Positions 33,788-46,271 of a stretch of DNA of 64,000 nt are shown piece by piece. The notes under the pieces were generated by a model, which saw nothing but the letters and a program-made list of their open reading frames with translations, made no database searches and was not told the DNA's origin. This DNA is from Colocasia esculenta (taxonomy: Eukaryota; Streptophyta; Magnoliopsida; Alismatales; Araceae), in contig CM024766.1 in the NCBI GenBank assembly GCA_014218235.1, positions 65,709,207-65,773,206 on the forward strand. The letters run 5' to 3'. The translations under genes were made by a program, and so were the position numbers. Every line of letters begins with the position of its first letter. The first letter of the stretch is position 1.

Positions 33788-36700
33788 TATAACGACCCCG
33801 ACGCTCGGATCCCTGACTCCTACCAAGAATCTGAACATCTGGACCGCACCATGGTCCAGAGACCCGGAAGGGCTAACAGATCAGGTACAAGATAGTAATA
33901 GAAATAAATAACAACAAACGTACTAAAGTGCACCACAAGTGATCGAAAGTGTCTAACACTAAGTAACAGTCTAGTACAGTCCCAAAGTAAATAAAGTACA
34001 AGTGCTGAAATAAACGGGAAGGACATGTCCCTTAGGGGCATCCCGAGGGTGAAGTACAACTGCTGGGGGAACACTGCCACTAGAGACGCCGACTACTGCG
34101 GGCCCATCTCCTCAGTCCACCGCGGAGGGAGCTGCTATGAAGTCCCACCTACAAAACCAGGGAGTGAGCTTCACGACGAAGAAGCCCAGGGGGACTACAA
34201 TCTCCATTGGTTCTAACAGCAGAATAGAACTAAGTGCCATAATTAAATAAAGCAATAAAGTCTATTCTATTAACAGAGTCAGTGTGGAAGCATGAAAGAA
34301 ACACACGGTCGTCGGTCTAGTATACACAGCGAAACCGAAAAACCCGTGTAAACCAAGGCACCACAAGAACCAGCTGAACACAGACAGTAGACAACGCCTG
34401 GACAAACACACTAGCTATAGAACACTAACTAGTCAGCCGGTCAGGTGCGCCACGCGCCTTACCCTCGACAACGTCCATGTCTAGCACCTCCCACGGATCG
34501 GAGTGAGACACGGAACAAGAACAACCACAACGGCCATAGTCTGGACGGACTACGGTCCCATGCCTGACCCCCCTAAATGGTTCCGGAGCCACGTAGAGTG
34601 AGGCAGTGAGAAAAAAACTAGCTGATCTGCGCCGTACGAGCTACCAACCACCGGCGTCCCATACTCAGCTAAGAGAGATCTACAAACAACTCACGCCACT
34701 GTCCCACCGTTTACCCCTACTGCTACCAGAGTCAATGACTCGAGCAAACCCGCCGCCCGGAGCAACACCCTCTGACACAGGCACGTGAGGACCGGGGGTC
34801 CCAGGTAACGGTAACAACCTGTATCTTGGACAGCCCTCAAGTGCCTAGCACCAGTCAAAGAGAGAGACTAGTAGTAGCACTGCACTAGGAACAACACAAG
34901 TGCCAAGAAAACCAAGTCGCAGCGGAAGCGGAAACACAACAGGTCGACAGTTAGCTCTCGGTCAGAGAGGCAACGTATCTACCCGTTGCGACCAGAACGC
35001 GATGGTTATGCCTGTTGCGACAAGGAAAATAGAAGGCGACCTGTAAGTGCATCGCGATAAAGTCACGGCGGCTAAGAGTACCGCAACAAGCCTGAGTCGA
35101 CTGATTGCGACACGTACCCCGTCGCGACGTCATCGCGACGGAGACGGAAGTCGCAATCAGAAAGACCCCGAACACTTGAACGCCAGCCACGTACCCGTCG
35201 CGTTAGCATGACGCGGTGGGTCCGGGATGCGTTCAAGAGAATGCGATGCCCTGATACGTCGCGACCTGGTTGTGACTGGAAAACCCATCGCGACCATAGC
35301 TGAGTGCTTAGACAAAGCAATCATTCCCACCCCAAACTAAACCACAAAGTACAAACGGGGAAGAGGAAACATGCAAACGATAGGAACATGGTATTTAACG
35401 TCCAAACCACCCAATTTACCCCCAAGCATGCATAGAAGGTAAGGCTACACTCACATGATGTCATGCCCCGCCAATTTAGCAGCGGAATAAATCGGGGAGA
35501 TATGAACAACGAGTATGTTAATGTAAATTGCGCATACATTCGCAAATATCAGAGCAACTAATGAACAATAATTGCAATAAACTCATCATTTTATTGATAA
35601 TTCATTTAAACTATTCACAACCACTAATTCAGAGTCAAACATAGTGCTCAATAACATCTTTAATTGGAAATGATAACTAAGCGACTACTACTGGACTCTA
35701 TGATACTAAGGACATTCCATCGCTATAACTCCAGGTCGCTCATCACTCCAGTCCATCCTGTTGATGTGTCTAAGGTCATCATCCGACTTACCTGAAAACA
35801 CAATAACAAATAACGAAGGGTGAGCGATAACGCTCAGTAGGACTTAATATCTCGTGTAAACAAGCATGCTTTAAGTGATTAATATCTTGTAACGCGGGTT
35901 AACTAGAGAGAAAGATCAAGTATAGTCAAGAGTGTAATAGTACAATATAATGAGAGATTGACGGCATACTATATCAAGAGAATGATAGCATGTGATAACA
36001 TGTGAACGATAATACATTTCACAAGAATATTGCAAAACTAGATGATAAAAGACTGGCCATGTAAGGAGATAGCGTGTAACGATAACGTGTATGGTTGCAC
36101 AACAGTGCACTAGTTGCGATAGCAAGTAACGTGTGTTTGGTTGATCATTTATCAACCGAGAAATCTAGTATTTTGATTGATTGATTGATTGTCGTAGATT
36201 AAAATCTTGATAGTCATGCGTTTGGTGTATGCCATCACCTGATCATTAGACCCCCGCGAGTTATAGCCTTTCAGGTGCTCCTCCCAGGACAAGATCGGCC
36301 CTTATAATGTTGCCTAGCATAGTCATGTTTGTTATCTTAGACAATCAATTGATGGCCAAGTAGAGTACCATGAACTCTGAGAGTAGTAGATGAAATAGAT
36401 GAGAGTGTAGAGAGAACGTGAACAGATGAGATGATATAGATAGTAGATAAGATAGGGACATTTCCGTACAATGACAAGAAACACACGATAGTAACAGTTG
36501 CACGGCACCAGGTCGGGTACCGGCAGTCTGGTAGAAGTCACAACTGCCCCCTTAGCCGTGTCGTGTACACGGGTCAGGTGGTCCGGCGTGATCCAAGGTA
36601 AGAAGGAAACACTAAAAGGCATGGATCGTACTGATCCCTAGGGTGTAACGGGTTTTAGAGTACAACCAGCTCGTTGACTAAGGACGTGCGCCAAAGCCAA

Positions 36701-39700
36701 GAAGACTTACGGAGGTCTTGACAAGGAGTCCCTAGTCCAATCGAGAGTATTCCCGGTGGAGAGGTGGTCCAAGTCAAGAGAAAGTGTATAGAAACGGGCC
36801 CGTCGTGCCTCGAGTGCTCGAAGGTCGAGGGAAAATGATAACAGTATTTAAAATACTCGTATAAAACGAAAGCAATTGTATTTAATAAAAATAGGGTAAT
36901 TTAGTTATTTATTTCGCTAATTTACCGAATACATTATTGCATAATTTATCAGGGTCAGATGGCATTTAGTAATGTTGTGTGTGTGTAAGTGTAAAGAAAT
37001 CTTGAGGATATGACAAGTCGTGCAAATGTCATTTTAAGTAATTAAATTTATATTGTTAATGCCATTTATTAACGTACCAAGTTGAATTAACTATAACATG
37101 GTTAATCATGGCTAATTAAGAGGTGTAAAGCTTAAACAACAGGGCATATGCACAATTTTTCCATTCTGGTCGGATTCATGAAAACGCGGCAGACTTACCC
37201 GTCGCGATTCAAGTCGCGACGGGGCGGTCGGGCGCGACACGGGACCTGGCCGGTCTGGCCCGGTCCGGAGTGGAATCCCGGCGGCTTATGCCGCCGCATT
37301 TTTGACGTGATGCCTTCGACCGGCGCGACCCCGTTGATATCGCGGCGGATCGCGCCGTCGCGATACTAGGTGGGTTTGCCCCTTTTTCCCTTTTTCCCAA
37401 GGTGAATCCATCTTGATACATAGACGTTCTAAATTCCATATAAAATAGTACGGTGATCCAAAAAGCACAAAACTAGTTTTAAACGAAAGTAGACATGTAG
37501 ATCTATCAACATGTATGATTAATTTGAAAATAGACAAGGTTTAGATATGAATTGATCAGGTTACTTTTTGGTGACCGAAACATGCGCAGTCAGGGTTCCA
37601 TGAATTAATTAGAGATGAATAAATGATAAAAAATTCCGAAACTAAGCGTTCGAAAGATAACAAGATGTAGTATTTATGAGAATTTTCTCATGGTGTGGGA
37701 TCAAGTATGCACGGAGTTCACAAGCAAACATGAAAGGTTGGGTGCATGGTTCTGACAGAGATTCAAAGAATTAATTCTCCCTAATGGGAGATCGAAATAG
37801 AGCAAGACTAGGGCCATTTGAAAGCTAATAAGATGCAGTATATATGAGAATTTTATCATGGCATGAGAGCAAATACATGTGGGGAATTAGAGAAAACATG
37901 AGATTTCGGTTCATGGTAACAACATGGCTTCACGAATTAAATTCACCCAAATGGATGAGCGAAATGCATCCAGATTAAAGGGCTTTTGAAGAGGATCATG
38001 AAGTCTACCTAGGGTAATTTTTTCACGATTTTAACTTGAGAGATTGCCTACCTTTTTCATGGAGTAAGAAAACCCTAGTTTGGAGACAAAATGTGAAGGA
38101 GAAGATCCAAGTTCCAGCCTCCTCCTCCGAGCTCCCACGATCCTAGCCTCCCTCCTTCGTCCCCCAAGGTCTCTACTGTAGTTTTGGGTTGGATGGGAAC
38201 AAAAATGGAGTGTTTTGATGCTTAATAGAGTCCTTAATCACCTAAAACTCTTCTCCTCTCCTCCAACTCCGAAATTAGCAATTATCCACCTATTTTCTAG
38301 ACATTATCTACCTAATAGGATGGGAAGAGGTCCAATTTTGGGGTAATGGTTTAGGATAGGTTTAGGACTCTTTTTAAGATAATTTAGGAGTTAAAATAGT
38401 CATTATCTTACCCCCTTTTATTTATTAATATTTTTAGGTACGAATTTAGCCCAATTACTTCCCATCTCATGATGGGCTCTTCATATTTCGGCCCAACAAT
38501 CTATGTTAGGACCATTAATAAAATCCATTACTAATTTAACTTAATGGGTATTGGTTTAATTCTAATTATTCACCCTTTGTTCTTATTTAAATATATTTAT
38601 CACACTTATTCAAGTAACTTCATATTTTTAATTTGATTAAATATTATTCATACTAATATTTCTAATCTTCACCCTTTGGGCTCTTACTCTTGGCCCAATA
38701 ACTCATGTGAGCTTAATTGTACAACCCATGTACTTACTTTACTTAATGAATTTTTAATTATCATTTTATTAGAGAATTTATTCATGGGCCAAGATTGTCC
38801 ATTGGTCCAAATATCATAATGGGCTATCATCCCATATTATTTAAAGTCTACCCACATGTTTATTTTTATTTATAATCCACTTTGGGTCATAAAATAATGG
38901 GTTTTTCGACTTATTCCTTAATTATGCTAATAAGTCGCATAAATTCTTAAACTAAGTCCAAACGATGTTTCTATGCCCAAATTTCATGATAGGTCATTAG
39001 AGAACATTATTTAAAGTATAACTACTATTTTTACGAAATTTTTATAAGGGTTTATACGCATGCAATAATGATGTGTACCGTTTTAATTAATTGAATTTAT
39101 TAATAGATAAAATTTCTATTTATCTATAATTTTTAATTAATGGATTTTCCGGGGTACTACACATGAACCTCACACAACCAAATGCAACCCTTCACACCCC
39201 ATTATCCACGCAACATGCTAGCCACAAAACTCATTCCATTCAACCACACAATAGCATATGAATCACCTTAGCATGATCCTAGGCTTAGAAAGAAGGGGAT
39301 TGGCCCTATGCATGGTAGAACTAGGGAATGGTTTGGGGTCCCTACCTCAACTTGAAGAACCACCCTAGATGGGCCTTCTCGTAGGATTGCACCCCTCCAC
39401 CTCTGAGCTCCAATGCTCCATGAGCCTCCCACGAACCGAGCTCGTCCTCCTCCTCCTTCACAAGCCGATGGAGAGACACATGGTGCATACCACAGAGGAA
39501 GGAGAAGAAGAAGTGAGGAGAAGGAAAGAACACAAGTAATCCAAACCACACTACAATTCACATCATACTTACCAAGCAAGCGACAAGGATCTCCCCTTCC
39601 AAAGCTCACCACAGAGCTCAACACACAAGGAAAACGCCACAGAGGGGAAGAAGATAGCAAAATGGCCAAATGGGACTTCTGCTCTCGGGCTGAGCAGTTT

Positions 39701-40076
39701 TAATACAGATGTTAAGAATGCGACATCCCCGGTCGTCACGTTAGCAACACTAACACGACACCCTCACACGTCGCGATCTTAAAGTCTGCGACCCAGACTG
39801 CTAAACCCAACACATGGTATGTAAGCAACGCTGACACCTAATCGCGGAGGGTCAGTATGTCACATTCATGCATGCATGCTCACATGTGTCTCCACCATCT
39901 AGACAACAAAACGACAAAAGAACTGTCTGCTGTCAAAACTAGATCGCGACAGGGGCGGCCGGCGCGTTCCCAACCTTAATGCGGCAGCTACCTCCGTCGT
40001 CTTCAGAAGGCGACGACCCTGCATGTCGCGATCCTAACCGAGAGCTCCTTACCCACAAGGCAACATGGATGTTACA
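33788..40076 (-). repeat. Element B 5' LTR, interrupted by solo LTR C
   Basis: About 2.58 kb once C and one target-site copy are removed. Its inner end reads TATAACG where the partner LTR has TGTAACG, a C-to-T change on the element strand. CpG-rich clusters at 34985-35295 and 39718-40030 match those in the 3' LTR. The donor-like site reads GAG|GTAGGG near 39350, better preserved than in the other copy. Confidence 0.88.
35459..39161 (-). mobile_element. Solo LTR C inside element B 5' LTR
   Basis: Plus-strand TGTCATGCCC...GTACTACA, 3703 bp, flanked by CATGA at 35454-35458 and 39162-39166. It is related to S1 in reverse orientation: both share a conserved stretch around ATTAAGTCCTACTGAGCG. On the minus strand it has donor-like AAAG|GTAGGC at 38051, CpG-rich GTCGCGAC motifs at 37190-37372, hairpin TGAGCG/CGCTCA (35821-35836) and acceptor-like TTTTCAG|GTAAGT ending at 35792. 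Confidence 0.93.
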
Positions 40077-40761
40077 CAAACCATGTAAAACAATGTAAAA
40101 ATCCATTTTTCATGATCCATTCATTACCCTAGCATGGTATCTATCATTTTTAACACAAATAACAACCCACATGCCATCTACGGTGTAAAACATGACGGAA
40201 TTCCCCTACCTTCATGAAGAATGCGAAGAATGATAATCACCCGGCATTTCCCCCGCTCCGTGCGACGTCCTCGCGGCGAGAACATGCCAAAAATGACCCA
40301 AAATCGCCAAATTGCCCAAGAAATCTGCAAAACTTCCTCCTCCTGGCCGAACAGAGCTTGCTAAAGCTCTGATTGGCCAACCTTCTCATAAACACTTCGG
40401 AGATGAGAATGTGACGCACCCTCCCGTCACGACAAGAACACGACGTAGGTGGTTGTCGCCTTCCCATTGCCGACGTCAGCAAGTCCGCCCAGCGCGCGAC
40501 ACGTGGCAGACATGCAGATGAAGCCACTCAGGCGTCGGCAACCTGAACGTGACACCCAGGACCATCGTCTTCAGAATGCGACGTCAGGCTCTGTCGCGTT
40601 CACAGACAGAGAGCCAGTGAGCGCTTTGGACCCAACCTACCGGCCCACAAAGCCTCACAATCCTGCACAAACACCTGTAACACACGACATTGGCCGCACA
40701 CCGGCCACCACAACCACTAAGTGAGGATCCACAAGAATCTGAAAAAATACTCGACATTACA
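40077..40761 (-). repeat. Element A 3' LTR, proximal part
   Basis: Matches 57725-58418 of A's 5' LTR. It resumes after element B and ends CGACATTACA at 40761. CpG-rich motifs lie at 40415-40620. The 108 bp to the pol stop (40762-40869) hold no clear polypurine tract. Confidence 0.9.
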
Positions 40762-40869
40762 TTACTATCATCTAAAAAGCAATTTCGACCTCAAAATCTA
40801 AGGAGAAATTTAAATACGAAAAGCAATTAACATAACAACATGTACTATCATCTAAAAAGAATTAAAAGC

Positions 40870-41949
40870 TTACTCAAACAGGTAAGGATACACTTTGAAC
40901 ATTTCTTCTGCCAATTCCCATGTTTCTTCTCCTCCTTGTTTGTTCTCCCATCTGACCTTTACCAATTCAATTTCTTTATTTCTCAGCTGTTGTGTTCTGC
41001 GGCCTGTGATTTGCACTGGATATTCTGGCATAGACATGTCAAGATTCAAATCATCACGCCGATAGCTGACTACTTCTGACGATCTTTAATGTACTTCCTT
41101 AACATAGAAACATGGAAGTCATCATGAGCATATGTGAAATCTACTGGCAAATCAATTTTATATGTTGTCTCTCCAATTCTTTCCAAAACCTGGAAAGGGC
41201 CCACAAACCTCGAGCTCAACTTACCTTTCTTACTAAATCTCAAAACACCTTTTGTAGGAGAAAATCTTAGAAAAACATAATCCCCAACCTCAAATTGAAG
41301 TGGCCTACGTCGGGTGTCTGCATAACTCTTTTGCCGACTTTGAGCTGTCTGTAACTTTTCTTTGATAAATCTGACCATCTCTGTAGTCTGCTGAATTAAT
41401 TCAGGACCCATTACCTGCCTCTCTCCAACTTCATGTCAGTTTAATGGTGTTCTACATGGTCTGCCATACAAGGCTTCATAAGGTGCCATCCCAATGCTAG
41501 TACGGTAACTGTTATTATAAGTGAATTCCACCATTCCTAGATGGTGTTCCCAACTACCTCCCCACGCTAGACAGCAAGCTCGTAACATGTCTTCAATTGT
41601 CTATATAGTTCTTTCTTTCTGGCCATCTGTTTGTGGGTGATAAGTTGAACTGTAACTCAGTTCTGTGCCAACTCTCTGTAGACTCCTCCAAAAACTAGAA
41701 GTAAATCTTGGATCCCTGTCAGAAACGATTGTCTTTGGAATACCATGCAATGGTACAATTCTGTCAACATAAATTCTTGCTAATCTATCTACAGTCCCCA
41801 AGACATACTTACTGCTAACATTCTACATACCTTGGTCAACCTATCGACAAATACCCATATACCATTGTACCATGTAGCTGTCCTCGATAATCCTGCCACA
41901 AAGTCCATAGCAATATCATCCCACTTCCATTGCGGGATTGGTAATGGCT
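40870..41949 (-). pseudogene. Element A integrase (3' part) and chromodomain
   Basis: Continues A's pol after element E. Blocks in order: PLPIPQWKWDDIAMDFVAGL (first Asp), IVSDRDPRFTSSFWRSLQ (second Asp), STYHPQTDGQKERTI (Glu), NNSYRTSIGMAPYEALYGRP, then the C-terminal domain QSRQKSYADTRRR, YVFLRFSPTKGVLRF and FHVSMLRKYIKD. The chromodomain follows as MPEYPVQITGRRTQQLRNK, ELVKVRWENKQGGEETWEL and EEMFKVYPYLFE, stop TAA at 40872-40870. A few stops (one after RQK, one after ERTI) interrupt it. Confidence 0.88.
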
Positions 41950-41954
41950 GAAGT

Positions 41955-44917
41955 TGTAAGGCCCCGTGATTTTTTTTTTTTTTGTGGTAATTGCTTGTGT
42001 GAATAATTTTATTATGCGTAGTACTTATTTATATGTATTGCATGAATTAGTGTTATGATAATGTATAAATTGTATATTTGTATATATCTATATGTGTGTG
42101 GTGTATATAGTTCTGCATGTTTTAAGTCTTTTCCGTCAGCCAGTTGGCGTCAACATCAGTTGACGTTGACTGTGAATCGGCGGTAATATCGATGGACGCC
42201 TATTCTGAATCGACGACTAGAGATGTTGACGTCAAAATCCCAGATCAGTTACGTTTTCAGATTCGGAAACATCTCCGGAAACACAACCTCTTGTTTTAGA
42301 AACCGACCCCAACGGCTCTATGCCTACCCAAACACATCTCCGACCCTTGCCCTTATAAAAACACCCATGTGGGCCGATCTGACTCCTTTTGACTCTTTGT
42401 CAAAAACCCTAATATTTTATGTGCGAAACCCCGACTTGGACCTCTGAGATCCGGCGACTGGCGACTTCATCTGGCGTTCTACAACGACTGGAGAGGAGTC
42501 AATACATCTGGGAACGACTTCCCCACACTGGTGTGCTGAGGAGATCAACACAGAAACCGGGTAAAGGTGGATTTGAGGAGTCTTTGGTTCAGGCCGAGGA
42601 GGGCTTCTTCGACTCAAATCATCGATTGCGAAATTTTCTACAGGTAAGTACCCCATCCACATAATCCCTACATGTGTCTAGTAGGTCCCAAGAATTTTTA
42701 CAAATTTTTCCCGTGTCCTAGAAGCCCCATTCACGTAATCTTTTCGGTGCTCAGTCTTTGTTTTTCACAGACAGGAACTTAACGGCGGGATCCCTTGCCG
42801 TTAAGATCCTGAGCTGGCGGCACCCTATGTCGCCGTTAACATGAGTAAACGGCCATACCTTTGCCGTTGAGTTCTTCAGGCAAGAGTAGTGGACTGTCTG
42901 CCTTTGTAAGCTATATTTTTCAGATTTCTGCGTATGAGGATATATGGTAGATTTTATATGTTATGTAATATGTGTAGTGGAGCATGTTGTGCAAATTCTA
43001 TGAAATTTCGTATAGTGTATTAATTATTAAAAATTTTGAAATACATGTTAAACAGATTCTGAATATTGTAAATTATTTTTTATGTTATCCTTGTGGAATT
43101 TAAGTGTCAAAATTTTTTTGTGGTGCTTAAATTGATGTTAGAGCATGTTGTTAAAATTTGGAAAATTTCTGATGACTATGTAAATTTATATATTTTCCGA
43201 ACTAAAATACAGTGAACATATTTTATTAGTGTAGAAATTCAGATAAATAATGTAAAAATACTAAAATTCTTAGAAATTGACATATGCTTAAAAATGTCAT
43301 TTTTCATGTATAGAATGAATTTTGAGTCCAAATAATGATATTCCATTCTTGTTTGACTATTTTAATCTTATGTAATACCACTGTTAGAATTTTCAGAAAC
43401 TGTGTGTAACTCAGAAAATGCAAAATTTGGTATGCATGATGATTAACCAGTAATAGATTTTTGGTTAAACTTTTGTAATGAAATGATGACAGTGACTATA
43501 TATTCCGGTTTCATATGACTTATTGATAGATTAAAACATGTTAATGTGGTAGATATAAAAAATCTGAAATTTTCAGCATGATTAGACTTATTTTGAAAAT
43601 TTTAAATTCTGAAAACAGTAGTGCCATGCTAGGTAATACTGAAGTATGTGAAAATGTGAACATAGTATAAATATGATAAATGGTGTATTAAGTGTGTGTT
43701 AAAAGTTTGGAAAATGTGTAATTGTGCCAATGGGTGACACTGCTACCTTAGAGGGCTGTGGAACTGTACTGTGGTAAAGTCCCCACAGGAAAGTTCAAAG
43801 TGTGTGATGTCCCACGGGCATTGGGATTAAATCCTGGAGGCGAACAAGTATCGCTGGTTAGGGTGGAGAGTGCTTCTCTCGGTTCTGCGCAGTAACTAAG
43901 ATTTATCACTGAAATGTCTAGGTGATAGATATGTGATGTGATTAGTGTGTGTCCTTCTAAAAGGTGGTTTGGGCTATGTGTCACGGCATTTAATAAATGT
44001 GAACTTGTGTTTAAGTGGAAGTGAATGTGTAAATTGTGAAATTGTGTAAGTGATCATGTATTAGTATGAATTCTTATGACAGCATGTAAGTTGATAACTC
44101 CTTAAATGATTATAATATGTACTTAGTAAAACAGCAAATTTTTCAAGAGTATAAATGTGTTATCCATATGAAAATGCTTTTAGAATCCATGTTAGAATCG
44201 TCTCTTATTTATGTGTACAAACTTCATGTTTAAAATGACTAATGTTTAGCTTGTAAGTGTGTGAATGTGGCTAAATAGGTTTAGTTTAATATATTGAAAA
44301 GCGTGTAGGAAGCATGTGATAGGTTTTAAGTTATTGAAAATTTTGTATAAGACAATTTCCATGTGTAACCTGTGTTGAAATTATGTTTAGGATTTTTACT
44401 TTAGTTAATTGTGGAATCCATGTTTATATGTTATTGTGTAGTATGAAAATGTGGAAGTTATGTGATGCATGTAAGTTTAGTGTGTTTGGTGTTACTTGTT
44501 GAGTTCTTTTGAACTCATTCTTGCTTCGGCGTACAGGTGCAGAGATTACTACTTCTTCCGAGGAGATCGTTAGGAGCGACTCGGAGCGGGAGTAGGAGAC
44601 CTTGTTTAGATTCAGCATTGCATTTTCATTTTCATAAGTATGTATAAAGACTCTGCGTAGTCTTATGTGGACATTTTATTTATTTTATTTCTAAATTATG
44701 AAAGGTTGGTTTGTTTTCTTCTATATGGACTGTGAATAGAATGTGGATGATGGAATAAGAGTTACTTTTCAGTCATATTCAATTCCGCTGTTATATGAAT
44801 GTATTTATGTATATTCCAGCCTATCATATAATTGTTGGGTAAATGTCCCACTGTAGCAGCGTTCATTATATCGATGGGGGTTGGTATAACCGTACCAGTA
44901 CAAGGAGGGTCGTTACA
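41955..44917 (+). repeat. Element E 5' LTR
   Basis: 2963 bp. TATA box TTATAAAA at 42353-42360; donor CTACAG|GTAAGT at 42643/42644; CpG-rich GCCGTTAA/TTAACGGC-type repeats at 42778-42872; hairpin TGAGTTC-TTTT-GAACTCA at 44500-44517; acceptor-like GTACAG|GTGCAG at 44536/44537. Confidence 0.95.
42353..42360 (+). promoter_or_regulatory. TATA box in element E 5' LTR
   Basis: TTATAAAA, preceded by a CpG-containing region with several GTTGACG and ATCGACG repeats at 42135-42235. The copy in the 3' LTR is at 50055-50062. Confidence 0.7.
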
Positions 44918-44922
44918 GAGAT

Positions 44923-44934
44923 TGGTATCAGAGA
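44923..44934 (+). other. Element E primer-binding site
   Basis: TGGTATCAGAGA, 11 of 12 bases of the initiator methionine tRNA complement, five bases after the LTR end. Confidence 0.88.
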
Positions 44935-45074
44935 CCAAGGCTGAAATTGTACATAAATATACACATAGACCATCATCTTCATTGTATGCTAAGTCTATGT
45001 AGATTGTCCACATATGGATAGTTAGAAATTAGATAGCCTAGTTTCTAAACTGTGATTAAATTATTTTGCAGGCT

Positions 45075-46271
45075 ATGGCTTCACGTGGTAGGCGTGGTGT
45101 TCCTGCTCGTGAGGGTGAGCAGAGGAGAGATGAGCCTAGGCATGAAGATCAGGGTGAGCAGCAGGCCCCAGCACCCCAGGGTCCTGTGCTTCCCCCACCG
45201 CCACCAGTAGACTATGGAGTATTCATGCAGGGTTTAGTGCAGGACATGCAGACGTAGGCCCACACCCAGGCTGCACTCCAGGCTCAGCTGGAGGCTCAGG
45301 CTCAGGCTCAGGTGCCAGCTCCCCAGGCTGACCATGGTGGACCCTCCATCATGGAAAGGTTTAAGAGGATGTCGCCACCCTCTTTTAAGGGGGAGAGCGA
45401 TCCGTTATTAGCTGAGAGCTGGATGAGGGAGATTGAGAAGATCTTCGGGGCTATTAGGTGCGCTGAAGATGACAAGGTCATTTTAGCCACCTATATGCTA
45501 CAGGAGCGAACCGACATGTGGTGGTCCTCGTTGCTGCGTACTCGGTTCGAGGATGGTGCTATAGAGGTTGGTTGGGATGAGTTCGTGAGGCTATTCCGAG
45601 CCAAGTTTGTTCCGGAGCACATCTAGGACAAGATGGAGCAGGAGTTCCTCTCATTGACTCAGGGCTCCATGACCGTACTAGAGTACGAGGCCTGGTTTGC
45701 TGAATTATCAAAGTATGCTCCTCATATAGTAGCTGACGAGCGCAGGAAAGCGAAGAAGTTCGTGATGGGACTGAGACCATCACTGAGGACGAGGTTGGTG
45801 GCTTTCGATCATCGTACCCTTGAGGCAGCACTTAGTGCGACGTGTCGGAAGGAGGGAGAGATGGAGCAGTATCTAGAGGAGAAGAAGGCTTCTCAGAAGA
45901 GGCCAGCAGCTCCATTTCAGAGGCAAGAGAGAAAGAAGGCGACTTTTCAGTCACCGCAGCATCCCGTGGCATCGGGAAGCAGTCAGGTATCTTCTCAACG
46001 TTCCCCTAATGGTAAGAAGGAGTGTCCTCATTGCGAGAGGGCACACGGTGGTACGGAATGTTGGAAGCTGGCGGGGAAATGCTTGAAGTGCGGGAGCAGC
46101 GAGCATAGGATCAAGGACTGTCCGAGGCTTCAGCAGGGAGTCCAGCGTGGACCAGCCCCAGCAACAGCAGCAACAGCAGCAGTAGCAGCGCCAGCGACGG
46201 GACGACCAGGGAGACCTCGAGCCCCAGCTCGAGTGTTTGCGTTAGCTCGTGAGGTACGGTTCTATTCTTAG
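45075..46271 (+). pseudogene. Element E gag
   Basis: Particle protein. ATG 45075 follows an acceptor-like TTTTGCAG at 45064-45071. The frame stays the same to 46271 but has TAG at 45255-45257 and 45624-45626, each one C-to-T step from CAG. Order: basic N-terminus (MASRGRRGVPARE), Pro-rich and Gln/Ala-rich linkers, gag domain (MERFKRMSPPSFKGE, WMREIEKIFGAI, MWWSSLLRTRF, FLSLTQGSMTVLEYEAWF), then a Cys/His pair CPHCERAHGGTEC and a standard knuckle CLKCGSSEHRIKDC. The end RVFALAREVRFYS then stop departs from the usual run into protease, so a small deletion or frameshift sits near 46245. Confidence 0.92.

Larger units (their letters stand above)
23979..40076 (-). mobile_element. Element B: minus-strand Tekay-like element inside A's 3' LTR
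   Basis: LTR ends TGTAACGGCC...GATGTTACA. Flanks are CAAAT (23974-23978) and CAAAC (40077-40081), a duplication with one substitution; A's intact LTR has CAAAC there. Order on the minus strand: 5' LTR 40076-33788 (interrupted by C), primer-binding site, gag (interrupted by D), protease, RT, RNase H, integrase, chromodomain, 3' LTR 26571-23979. All coding parts carry stops and frameshifts. Confidence 0.9.
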
